Part shown: piece after piece, positions 1-5,518 of the stretch
Layout: every line of letters starts with the position of its first letter
Numbering within the stretch: position 1 is the first letter of the stretch
DNA from: Chthoniobacterales bacterium
Lineage (GTDB): Bacteria > Verrucomicrobiota > Verrucomicrobiia > Chthoniobacterales > JACTMZ01
Assembly (NCBI GenBank): GCA_017853515.1
Contig: JAFMJK010000148.1
Coordinates: 1 to 5,628, forward strand
Reading direction: 5' to 3'
DNA length: 5,628 bases
Position numbers and translations under genes: made by a program
Notes under the pieces: model-generated
What the model was told of the DNA's origin: nothing
Database searches by the model: none
Seen by the model: the letters and a program-made list of their open reading frames with translations, nothing else

Positions 1-203
1 TCATCGTCACCTGCGCGCCGGATAAAATCCCACCTGATCTCATCGCTCAATTGAAAGACGGCGGACGGATGATCGTCCCTGTCGGCGGCGGCATGGAGCA
101 GGAGCTTGTGCTCTTGCGCAAACATGGCGACAGAGTAGAGAAGCAATCCGTCCTCCCTGTCCGCTTCGTGCCGATGACGGGCGAGGCCAACAGCATAGAG
201 TAG
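1..203 (+). CDS. pcm: Protein-L-isoaspartate O-methyltransferase, C-terminal part (5' end outside window)
   Basis: The frame beginning at base 3 encodes 66 residues and ends in TAG at 201-203. It reads IVTCAPDKIPPDLIAQLKDG, then GGRMIVPVGGG, QELVLLRK and finally VRFVPMTGEA. This is the typical end of the Pcm family: the strand with (V)TCAPxxIP after the SAM-binding Rossmann core, the LKxGGRMxxPVG segment, the QELVL strand and the VRFVPMTG tail. The family transfers methyl from S-adenosylmethionine to L-isoaspartyl residues of aged proteins in the cytoplasm, starting their repair, and releases S-adenosylhomocysteine. The SAM-binding motif I (GxGSGY) and the start lie outside the window, so activity cannot be judged. 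The gene converges on the asparagine-synthase-like gene with 51 bp between the stop codons. The family call is firm; nothing odd is seen in the visible part. Confidence 0.9.
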   Translation, partial: IVTCAPDKIPPDLIAQLKDGGRMIVPVGGGMEQELVLLRKHGDRVEKQSVLPVRFVPMTGEANSIE

Positions 204-254
204 CTGAACACAGCACAGCGGCTGTCCTGCTCGGGCTGAACCGCTCGATCGGCG

Positions 255-2027
255 CTAATGGAGCACCGGACTGCAACAATCAATCCATTGCTTGACGACG
301 AGAAACCGCAGAAGCGTCTTCGTGTTGCTGATGGGGGCGCGCAAACTGAGCATCGCCTGGAAATGATCGGCTCCTTGCGGCAACACCGGCTTGAGAACGT
401 CGCGGCCCAACCGCGCCATTCCCCGTCTGGCGAGACCACCGAAGCGATATCCGTCCGACTCCCGGCAGCTGTGGAAAGCGGCAAGTAATCTCCGGCGGTC
501 GTAGAGGGCCCATACCCCGCTTTCCTCGTCATCCAGCTGGCTTTTCAGGTATCGGCGCAATGGGGAGTCGCTGCTGCGCAGCTTCGCCCAATCCTCCAGT
601 CCGTCGGCGCCGGCATACCCGACTGCGTGCAATTCGGGAAACTCGCGCGCCACCAGCAAGCGAAGCAAGCGTTTATCGGACCGCAGAGCTTCCGGAACAA
701 AGCAGAGCAGATCCAGCACCTCGTCGGCCAACAGGGGGTTGGAGTGCTCCAGGAGGCGCTGCTTGAAGACCGCACAGGAGTTGAGGTAGTTCTGCAGTCT
801 TTGGGTGAAATAAAGTTGGTCTTTAAGCTGGTTCCAAAGCACCCCGGAAGCCTTCGCAACGAGAGCCCCGGCCTGAGCCTCACTCGCGGATTCGAGCAGC
901 TTCGCCGGGCCGGGACGGAAAAATTCGGCAAACCCCTCGACAAGTCCGAATCGCCGAAGACCGACGCGCGCGAGGGCCCCCTGGGGCGAAAGCGCCGGCT
1001 TTTTCCAACCGAATGTTTCGTCGCCTCTTACCACCCGCCGAATGCCGCCCGCCTGCAGTTGGTGCATGAGGCGGAACTCCTGCGGATGAAAAGCCGCCAC
1101 GTCGGACTGATATTCGGTGACCGCGGCAGCTTCTTCGAAAAGCGTTCCGTAATCCGGCAGATCCCGCTCGAGGAACTGATGTCTCGCGCCACAAACGGCG
1201 GCAAGCTTACCCGCTATCGCGGCGTCCGTTCCCGGAAGGCAGTCGCCGGTCCCCCATGATACGGTGCACAAGCCGGCCGTGCGACGCGCATACCCAAGAA
1301 TGGCCCGCGAATCGACTCCCCCGCTGAGAAATACTGCCGTCTCTCCGGGCGTCCCGCCGATCGAGGACTCGACCGCGTTGCAAAGCGTTCGACCCAAGCG
1401 ATCGAGCAACTCTTGCTCATCGACCGGTTCACGCGACCCGGGAGCAAATTGCCAGTAGACCAACTTTTCCGCGAACCCATTTCGCACGCGAAGGGCCTGT
1501 CCGCCGGCCAGCCTGCGAACGCTGCGAAACAACGTTGTGTCCTCGAGGAGATGACCGGAGAGAAGGAGCGAACTCAAAGCGCCGAAGTCCGCATCGCGGG
1601 ACACCCCGGGCAAGGAAATCAAAGCCCCGCATTCCGAAGCGAAACAAAGGTGGCCAAGGCACCGCGTGTAGTAGACCGGCTCGGACGCAGTGCGGTCGGC
1701 AACGACTGTGTAAGATTCTTCGCGAGAATCCCTCAGGGCAGCACTGAACGACCCGCGAACGCCGGAGAGCCAAACATCTTCGGATCGGCGGAAACTCATT
1801 TTGCCATAAGTGATACCCTCGAGAAATCCGGGCATACCGACTGGTCCATGCTGGAGGGACGCAAGGCCGCAGCTTGCGAAACACGCGTTGCCTGTCGGGC
1901 ACTCCCACCTGCTGGAGGTATAGAAGGGCTCCGACTTCGAAGCCTCGAGCATCAAGGCGACCAGTTGGCCGGGACCATAACCGCTGTTTGCCGGTGCCAG
2001 CCTGATTGCTCCGAAAATTCCGGGCAT
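255..2027 (-). CDS. Asparagine-synthase-related protein with degenerate glutaminase domain
   Basis: A 590-residue protein with the two-domain plan of class B asparagine synthetases. The N-terminal Ntn-type domain (about 1-190) begins MPGIFGAI where active enzymes have MCGIFG, so the nucleophile Cys is replaced by Pro; the RLxIxD and NGEIYN glutamine-binding motifs are not recognisable. Remnants remain: DRTASEPVYY (111-120), FASE (129-132), and TLFRSVRRLAGGQ through YW (165-192). The synthetase domain has the ATP-pyrophosphatase loop SGGVDS at 235-240 and RGDETFGW (334-341) where family members have a GExxDExFGG motif. The start at 2027 is chosen because MPGIFG aligns with the family N-terminus and a strong GGAGAGGAG lies 9 nt upstream; an upstream TTG at 2117 would add 30 unrelated residues. 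By family knowledge it should adenylate a carboxylate and form an amide using ammonia or another amine. Related non-asparagine enzymes include beta-lactam synthetase and lasso-peptide cyclases. The true substrate is unknown. Confidence 0.85.
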   Translation of the reverse strand: MPGIFGAIRLAPANSGYGPGQLVALMLEASKSEPFYTSSRWECPTGNACFASCGLASLQHGPVGMPGFLEGITYGKMSFRRSEDVWLSGVRGSFSAALRDSREESYTVVADRTASEPVYYTRCLGHLCFASECGALISLPGVSRDADFGALSSLLLSGHLLEDTTLFRSVRRLAGGQALRVRNGFAEKLVYWQFAPGSREPVDEQELLDRLGRTLCNAVESSIGGTPGETAVFLSGGVDSRAILGYARRTAGLCTVSWGTGDCLPGTDAAIAGKLAAVCGARHQFLERDLPDYGTLFEEAAAVTEYQSDVAAFHPQEFRLMHQLQAGGIRRVVRGDETFGWKKPALSPQGALARVGLRRFGLVEGFAEFFRPGPAKLLESASEAQAGALVAKASGVLWNQLKDQLYFTQRLQNYLNSCAVFKQRLLEHSNPLLADEVLDLLCFVPEALRSDKRLLRLLVAREFPELHAVGYAGADGLEDWAKLRSSDSPLRRYLKSQLDDEESGVWALYDRRRLLAAFHSCRESDGYRFGGLARRGMARLGRDVLKPVLPQGADHFQAMLSLRAPISNTKTLLRFLVVKQWIDCCSPVLH

Positions 2028-2113
2028 CACCGCAGACTCCTCTCCGTTTTGCGGGTGCTCGCGTCGACCGCGCAGGTAAAGAACAAGGACATCTGGAAAA
2101 GCTAAGCAGAACG
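2028..2113 (-). other. 86-bp spacer between SMP-30 and asparagine-synthase-like genes
   Basis: This gap separates two genes of the same direction. Its part next to the SMP-30 stop is relatively A/T-rich on the minus strand (TTAGCTTTTCCAGATG then TTGTTCTTTACC), followed by a short GC palindrome (CGCGGTCGACGCG). I see no convincing -35/-10 pair and no stem followed by a T-run. It could hold a promoter for the downstream gene, but the sequence alone does not settle this. Confidence 0.3.
2037..2045 (-). promoter_or_regulatory. Shine-Dalgarno sequence of the asparagine-synthase-like gene
   Basis: On the minus strand GGAGAGGAG stands 9 nt before the ATG at 2027. It decides the start codon in favour of MPGIFG over the longer frame opening with TTG at 2117. 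It is the only strong Shine-Dalgarno sequence in the window; most other starts here have none. Confidence 0.75.
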
Positions 2114-2995
2114 TCAACCGGCAAAAGCGAAGCCCCGCAAGCCCGCAACACCGACTTTGGCGGCGAAGATGTTGCCCGCTTCCGGCTCCGGCGACGACTC
2201 TGCTTCATCGCGCCCTTTTTGCGCCGTGGTGAAAAAGAGAATATCCAGATCCTTTCCGCCGAAAGCCGGACAGGTGCAATTGGCCGCGGGGCATTCCACC
2301 TTGGCGAGCATTTCTCCCGTTGCGGGATTCCACCGGGCCAGACCATGACCGGCCCAGAGCGCGGTCCAGAGACAGCCTTCGGCATCGACCGCCAGTCCGT
2401 CGGGACGCCCGAGCGATTTGTCCACCTCGACGACCACACGGCGGTTGGCTATGGCGCCGGTCGCCGCATCGTAGTCAAAGGCGAAAACGCAGCCGGTCTT
2501 GGTATCGGTCCAATAAAAAGTCTTCTCGTCCGGCGACCACCCGAGGCCGTTCGAGTTCCCCGCTTGATCGATGAGTTTGGCGAAAGACAGGTCGGGCTCG
2601 ATGCGCCAAAGGGCGGCCTTCTTGTCCGAACCATCATAGGCGATGGTGCCGGCGAACAACCGTCCGCGCGGATCGGGTTTGCCGTCGTTGAAACGGTTGC
2701 CCGGAATCTCCGCTTCCGGGCGGCAAAGGATCGTGAAGCTTCCGGAGTCAAAATCCATCCGCGCGATGCCGTCGCGAGTGCCGAGAACAAGATCGCCGCG
2801 CACCGTGGGTTGGACCAGGGAAACATGGCAAGGCGTCTTGCGCATTTCGTCGCGACCCGTCGCCGGATCGAACCGGTGCACCTCGCACTGCAAAATATCC
2901 ACCCAATAAAGCCGCTGCTCCGCCGCAAACCAGCAGGCTCCCTCTCCCAGCGTGGCTCGCGCGGGCAGAACACAATCGCATCCGAACTTCTGCAT
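2114..2995 (-). CDS. SMP-30/gluconolactonase/LRE family protein (sugar lactonase)
   Basis: A 293-residue six-bladed beta-propeller protein of the regucalcin family; length is normal (human SMP-30 has 299). The metal ligands and substrate residues fall at or near the human positions: Glu18 in LGEGACW, Asn149 in SNGLGWSPD and Asp199 in RPDGLAVD as metal ligands, and Arg101, Asn103 and Asp104 in NRFNDGK in the substrate pocket. The family hydrolyses aldono-lactones (gluconolactone and similar) using a divalent metal ion, feeding sugar-acid metabolism. No signal peptide is visible, so it is probably cytoplasmic. The late blade motif CPAFGGKDLDILFFTTA (242-258) is also typical. The ATG at 2995 is fixed by an in-frame TAG just upstream; AAGG stands only 3 nt before the ATG. 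It lies 50 bp after sufU and may share its transcript. Which lactone it uses cannot be told, and no sugar dehydrogenase or transporter is next to it. Confidence 0.9.
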   Translation of the reverse strand: MQKFGCDCVLPARATLGEGACWFAAEQRLYWVDILQCEVHRFDPATGRDEMRKTPCHVSLVQPTVRGDLVLGTRDGIARMDFDSGSFTILCRPEAEIPGNRFNDGKPDPRGRLFAGTIAYDGSDKKAALWRIEPDLSFAKLIDQAGNSNGLGWSPDEKTFYWTDTKTGCVFAFDYDAATGAIANRRVVVEVDKSLGRPDGLAVDAEGCLWTALWAGHGLARWNPATGEMLAKVECPAANCTCPAFGGKDLDILFFTTAQKGRDEAESSPEPEAGNIFAAKVGVAGLRGFAFAG

Positions 2996-3045
2996 CGCCC
3001 TTGCCTAGCGCGCAACCGGCACCGCGTAAAGACCGTGCGGCGAAA

Positions 3046-3477
3046 TCATTCGGAGGTCGCCTCGGAGCGGCCGTCGAGCGCCGCTTCCAAAGCGTGCCAC
3101 GGCAACAGCGCGCATTTGACCCGCGCCGGAAAATTCCGCACGCCGGCCAGCGCGATCAAGTCGCCATCGACCTCCGGGCCCCCGGCAACAAGCATGGCGC
3201 GCACACGCTGAGAAAGATTCCTCACCTCGCTTTCGGACTGTCCTTTGCAGCGGAGGGTCATGAGGGACGCCGAAGCCCGCGAAATGGCACAGCCTTGCCC
3301 GGTGAAGGAAACGTCGTCCAAAGTTCCGTCTTTTCTGCGAACGTAAACCTTCACCGCGTCGCCACACGACGGATTCACACCCTGCGCCGCGCCATGGCAA
3401 GGGTCGAGGGCACGGAAATTCCGCGGGCGCCTATGATGGTCGAGGATGATCTCCTCGCTCAGTTCGTGGGGCGTCAC
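3046..3477 (-). CDS. sufU: SufU-type Fe-S cluster assembly protein, GTG start
   Basis: A 143-residue NifU N-terminal-domain protein. The signature is complete: the N-terminal helix EEIILDHHRRPRNF, Cys38 and Asp40 in NPSCGDAVKVYV, Cys63 in GQGCAISRASASLM, and Cys122 in ARVKCALLPWHAL. The RxKC ending, rather than the KxHC of IscU, together with the segment between Cys63 and Cys122, points to the SufU subgroup. In this family Cys/Asp/Cys/Cys bind zinc, and the protein accepts sulfur from the SufS cysteine desulfurase for the SufBCD scaffold in the cytoplasm. The start must be the GTG at 3477: an in-frame TGA lies just upstream and the next Met is residue 73. There is no clear Shine-Dalgarno. It starts 8 bp after the stop of the 71-residue gene, suggesting translational coupling. 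No sufS or sufB is in the window, although sufU often follows sufS. Confidence 0.9.
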   Translation of the reverse strand: MTPHELSEEIILDHHRRPRNFRALDPCHGAAQGVNPSCGDAVKVYVRRKDGTLDDVSFTGQGCAISRASASLMTLRCKGQSESEVRNLSQRVRAMLVAGGPEVDGDLIALAGVRNFPARVKCALLPWHALEAALDGRSEATSE

Positions 3478-3485
3478 GCCGGCGC

Positions 3486-3701
3486 TCAGTCAAGGACCCG
3501 CACGGGCAAGGAAACTTCGTTGCGCGTGTCGCGCGGGGCGGCGATGGGAGCGCCGGCGACTTCAACGATGTTCACGGCGGTCACGACCGGCGCCTCCTGT
3601 GCGTGCGCGGAGGGGACAATATTCAGATCCTTGCCGACCATATAGAGGAGACAGCCGGCGATGACAGTCAGGACGATGCGGGTGTAAGCGTCGATTTGCA
3701 T
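3486..3701 (-). CDS. Small signal-anchored protein of unknown function (71 aa)
   Basis: A 71-residue protein. It starts MQIDAYTRIVLTVIAGCLLY, a short polar start followed by a hydrophobic stretch (about 9-22), then MVGKDLNIVPSAHAQE, where AHA-Q resembles a signal peptidase cleavage site around residue 34. The remainder is a short polar/aliphatic tail with repeated Val. It is probably exported to the periplasm or held by its N-terminal membrane segment. The DxYTRxVLTVIAxxL opening resembles small uncharacterised proteins I recall from several phyla; I do not know a function. The ATG at 3699-3701 lacks a Shine-Dalgarno. It lies 34 bp after the nucleosidase stop and 8 bp before sufU, which fits one operon. 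A longer frame opening upstream runs antiparallel to nothing but overlaps the nucleosidase gene in another frame, so it was not used. Confidence 0.7.
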   Translation of the reverse strand: MQIDAYTRIVLTVIAGCLLYMVGKDLNIVPSAHAQEAPVVTAVNIVEVAGAPIAAPRDTRNEVSLPVRVLD

Positions 3702-3735
3702 AGGATGACGAACGTCCGCCCGCGCCGCTGCGGCG

Positions 3736-4311
3736 TCAAGCCGCAAGCAACTCACGCCGCACCCATGCGCCGAGCCGCTCCGCGCAATAGTCGAGGGATT
3801 CCTGCCATGAGCGCGCCGCGCCTTCGCCCGCGCCGTCGCTGACCTCTTTGACCAGCGTGACAGGGAGCCCGAATCCGCGCGCCACCCTCGCCACCGCGTA
3901 GCCTTCCATGTCGACCAAGTCGGCACGGAGCACGAGTTGCTCGCGCGCGGCGCCGCCGCTGACAAAGACGTCGCCCGAAGCCAGCGCCGGCCCGGAGCCC
4001 AGCTCGATCGGCTCACCGAAGCGCGTGCCGGTCAGGCCGAAGATGGCCTCATCATCGAAATCGTGCTGGATGACGCGCCCGATGACATGCGTGCCGTGCA
4101 GCCCTTCGCGCAAGGCGCCCGCCGTTCCGAGGTTGACAAGGCGCGAGGGCCTTTGCCGGGAAAGAATCGCGGCAAGCGAGGACGCGGCGCAAATTTTGCC
4201 GACGCCGGTAACGAGGATCGGCAACTCACCGACGTGCAGATGTGCCGCCTCTTCTTCGAGGGCCACGACCAGCAGGGGCCGGTCCAGGGAAATGTCGCCG
4301 TGCAATGTCAT
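3736..4311 (-). CDS. Compact nucleosidase of the MTA/SAH nucleosidase - phosphorylase superfamily
   Basis: A 191-residue PNP/UDP-phosphorylase-fold protein, shorter than E. coli MTA/SAH nucleosidase (about 232). Visible elements are LVVALEEEAAHL (14-25, with the N-terminal Glu cluster), VTGVGKICAA (34-43), VNLGTAGALREG (59-70), SGDVFVS (112-118), VDMEGYAVARVA (133-144; the MxG/MEA-type purine and ribose contact region) and VSDGAGEGAARSW (157-169; Asp159 corresponds to the catalytic Asp of the family). By family it cleaves the N-glycosidic bond of a purine nucleoside such as methylthioadenosine or S-adenosylhomocysteine; the VDMEGYA form resembles entries annotated simply as nucleosidase. The start is uncertain: ATG at 4311 has no Shine-Dalgarno, ATG at 4350 would add 13 residues, and ATG at 4470 would run into the divergent signal peptidase gene. 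It is the first gene of the minus-strand run. Confidence 0.8.
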   Translation of the reverse strand: MTLHGDISLDRPLLVVALEEEAAHLHVGELPILVTGVGKICAASSLAAILSRQRPSRLVNLGTAGALREGLHGTHVIGRVIQHDFDDEAIFGLTGTRFGEPIELGSGPALASGDVFVSGGAAREQLVLRADLVDMEGYAVARVARGFGLPVTLVKEVSDGAGEGAARSWQESLDYCAERLGAWVRRELLAA

Positions 4312-4402
4312 GCGGACATGAAAACCCAAATCCGCACGCAGGGCGAACATTCGCGCGGCATTGCCTTTTTCCCCGACGGCGCAGACACTTTCGGCCGCGC
4401 CC
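4312..4402. promoter_or_regulatory. Divergent intergenic region between nucleosidase and signal peptidase genes
   Basis: These 91 bp separate two divergent start codons, so promoters for both directions are expected here or inside the gene ends. The region contains an A-rich patch (GAAAACCCAAA near 4319-4330) and a T-run (TTGCCTTTTT, 4361-4370). I cannot point to a convincing -35/-10 pair in either direction or to an operator palindrome. The call rests on gene arrangement only. Confidence 0.35.
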
Positions 4403-5518
4403 ATGTTTTTCCTGACCCCAAGATACCGCAAGGAGGCCAAACTCGTCCTCCGCGCCGCGCGCAAGCTCATCCGCTACCGCAAGGACATCCTGCCCGAAGC
4501 GCAGCTGGTCGCATTGCGCGAGGGCTGCACGCGGCTCTCGGTCGCCCTGCGCCGGCGCAAGAAAGAGGATATCGTCGGCACGACCCAAAAGCTGCACTCC
4601 TTGTTCGACGAGGCGGCCCCAGCCCCGCCGCTCGCCGGGCTGCGCGAAAACACGGAAGTGATTCTTGTGGCACTGGTCATCGCCCTCGGCGTGCGCGCTT
4701 ATTTTTTGCAGCCGTTCAAAATCCCCACCGGCTCTATGCAGCCGACGCTTTACGGCGTGACCGGAACGCCCACGGTCGAACCGCTGCCAAATCTTCTCGT
4801 CCGTGTCGTCGATTTCGTCCTGCGCGGCCGCACTTGGATCGACGTGACTGCCGAGCAGGACGACACGGTCATCGGCCTCCGCGAAGTCAGCCGCTTTCAT
4901 TTTTTCACCTCGACCGAAATCGTCACGCGCGGCCGCACCTACAGCGTGCCCGCACCGGCCAACGTGGTGCGCGACGATTTCAAGATTTACCCGGGGCGCC
5001 CGCTGCGCGCGGGTGAACCGATCGTGCGGGGACACGCCGATTCCGGCGACCAGCTATTCGTCGACAAAGTCTCCTACAATTTCGTGCGCCCGAAGGACGG
5101 CGACGTCTTTGTTTTCAAGACGACCGGCATCCGCCGCATCGTCGTTCCGCCCGGCATGGGCTCGCAATATTACATCAAGCGACTGGCCGGGCTCGGGGGC
5201 CAGACCTTGCGCATCGAACCGCCGAATCTTGTCGTCGACGGAAAAGTCCCGGAGCTTCCTGTTTTCCGCAGGGTCATGGCCTGCCGCGACGGATACAACG
5301 GCTACTCGAACACGAGCGGGAGGGGCGAGGCCTTCCCCATACTCGGCTCGCCCGCCGACGAATACCGCGTTCCGGAGGCGAATTACTTCGCGCTCGGAGA
5401 CAACAGCTACCACAGCAGCGACAGCCGCTACTTCGGCCCCGTGCCGGAGAAAAACCTGGTCGGTCGCGGGTTGGTCGTTTACTGGCCGTTCCTCGGGCGC
5501 TGGGGACTGATCCGCTGA
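4403..5518 (+). CDS. lepB: Signal peptidase I with cytoplasmic N-terminal extension and large insertion
   Basis: A 371-residue membrane serine protease of the S26 family that removes signal peptides from exported preproteins on the outer face of the inner membrane. The N-terminal 80 residues are basic and helical-looking (RYRKEAKLVLRAARKLIRYR and onward), probably cytoplasmic. One transmembrane segment follows at about 84-101. Box B is PFKIPTGSMQPTLYG with nucleophile Ser111; box C is DQLFVDKVSYNFVRPKDGDV (216-235); box D is YYIKRLAGLGGQ with general base Lys259; box E is ALGDNSYHSSDSRYFGPVP (330-348). Ser111 and Lys259 are about 148 residues apart, against about 55 in E. coli LepB, because of an insertion between boxes B and C (about 121-212). 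The ATG at 4403 is the first ATG; a TTG at 4361 would add 14 residues. There is no Shine-Dalgarno. The last 40 bp overlap the convergent gene on the other strand. Confidence 0.95.
   Translation: MFFLTPRYRKEAKLVLRAARKLIRYRKDILPEAQLVALREGCTRLSVALRRRKKEDIVGTTQKLHSLFDEAAPAPPLAGLRENTEVILVALVIALGVRAYFLQPFKIPTGSMQPTLYGVTGTPTVEPLPNLLVRVVDFVLRGRTWIDVTAEQDDTVIGLREVSRFHFFTSTEIVTRGRTYSVPAPANVVRDDFKIYPGRPLRAGEPIVRGHADSGDQLFVDKVSYNFVRPKDGDVFVFKTTGIRRIVVPPGMGSQYYIKRLAGLGGQTLRIEPPNLVVDGKVPELPVFRRVMACRDGYNGYSNTSGRGEAFPILGSPADEYRVPEANYFALGDNSYHSSDSRYFGPVPEKNLVGRGLVVYWPFLGRWGLIR

Noticed and set aside
212..231. Small hairpin (AGC-ACAG / CTGT-GCT with a 3-base bulge) between the convergent pcm and asparagine-synthase-like genes, considered as a terminator
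   Set aside because: The stem is short and interrupted and no T-run follows on either strand, so an intrinsic terminator cannot be supported.
1413..2105. Plus-strand open frame of 230 codons antisense to the asparagine-synthase-like gene
   Set aside because: No recognisable domain, no ribosome binding site, and the minus strand carries a clear protein family there.
2006..3211. Plus-strand open frame of 401 codons antisense to the SMP-30 and sufU genes
   Set aside because: The opposite strand encodes well-recognised proteins with intact active-site residues. The antisense translation is arginine-rich, low in recognisable motifs and typical of the mirror frames seen in GC-rich DNA.
4361..4390. 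Possible promoter before the signal peptidase gene: TTGCCT at 4361 and a weak -10 about 17 bp later
   Set aside because: The -10 candidate near 4384-4390 matches the consensus at only about half the positions, which is expected by chance.
4312..4470. Longer start for the nucleosidase at the ATG at 4470
   Set aside because: The extension would overlap the first 68 bp of the divergent signal peptidase gene and adds residues unlike any nucleosidase N-terminus.
3937..5016. Plus-strand open frame of 359 codons crossing the nucleosidase gene and the signal peptidase gene
   Set aside because: It spans two clear genes on different strands and a divergent promoter gap; its translation is Arg/Pro/Ala-rich without motifs.
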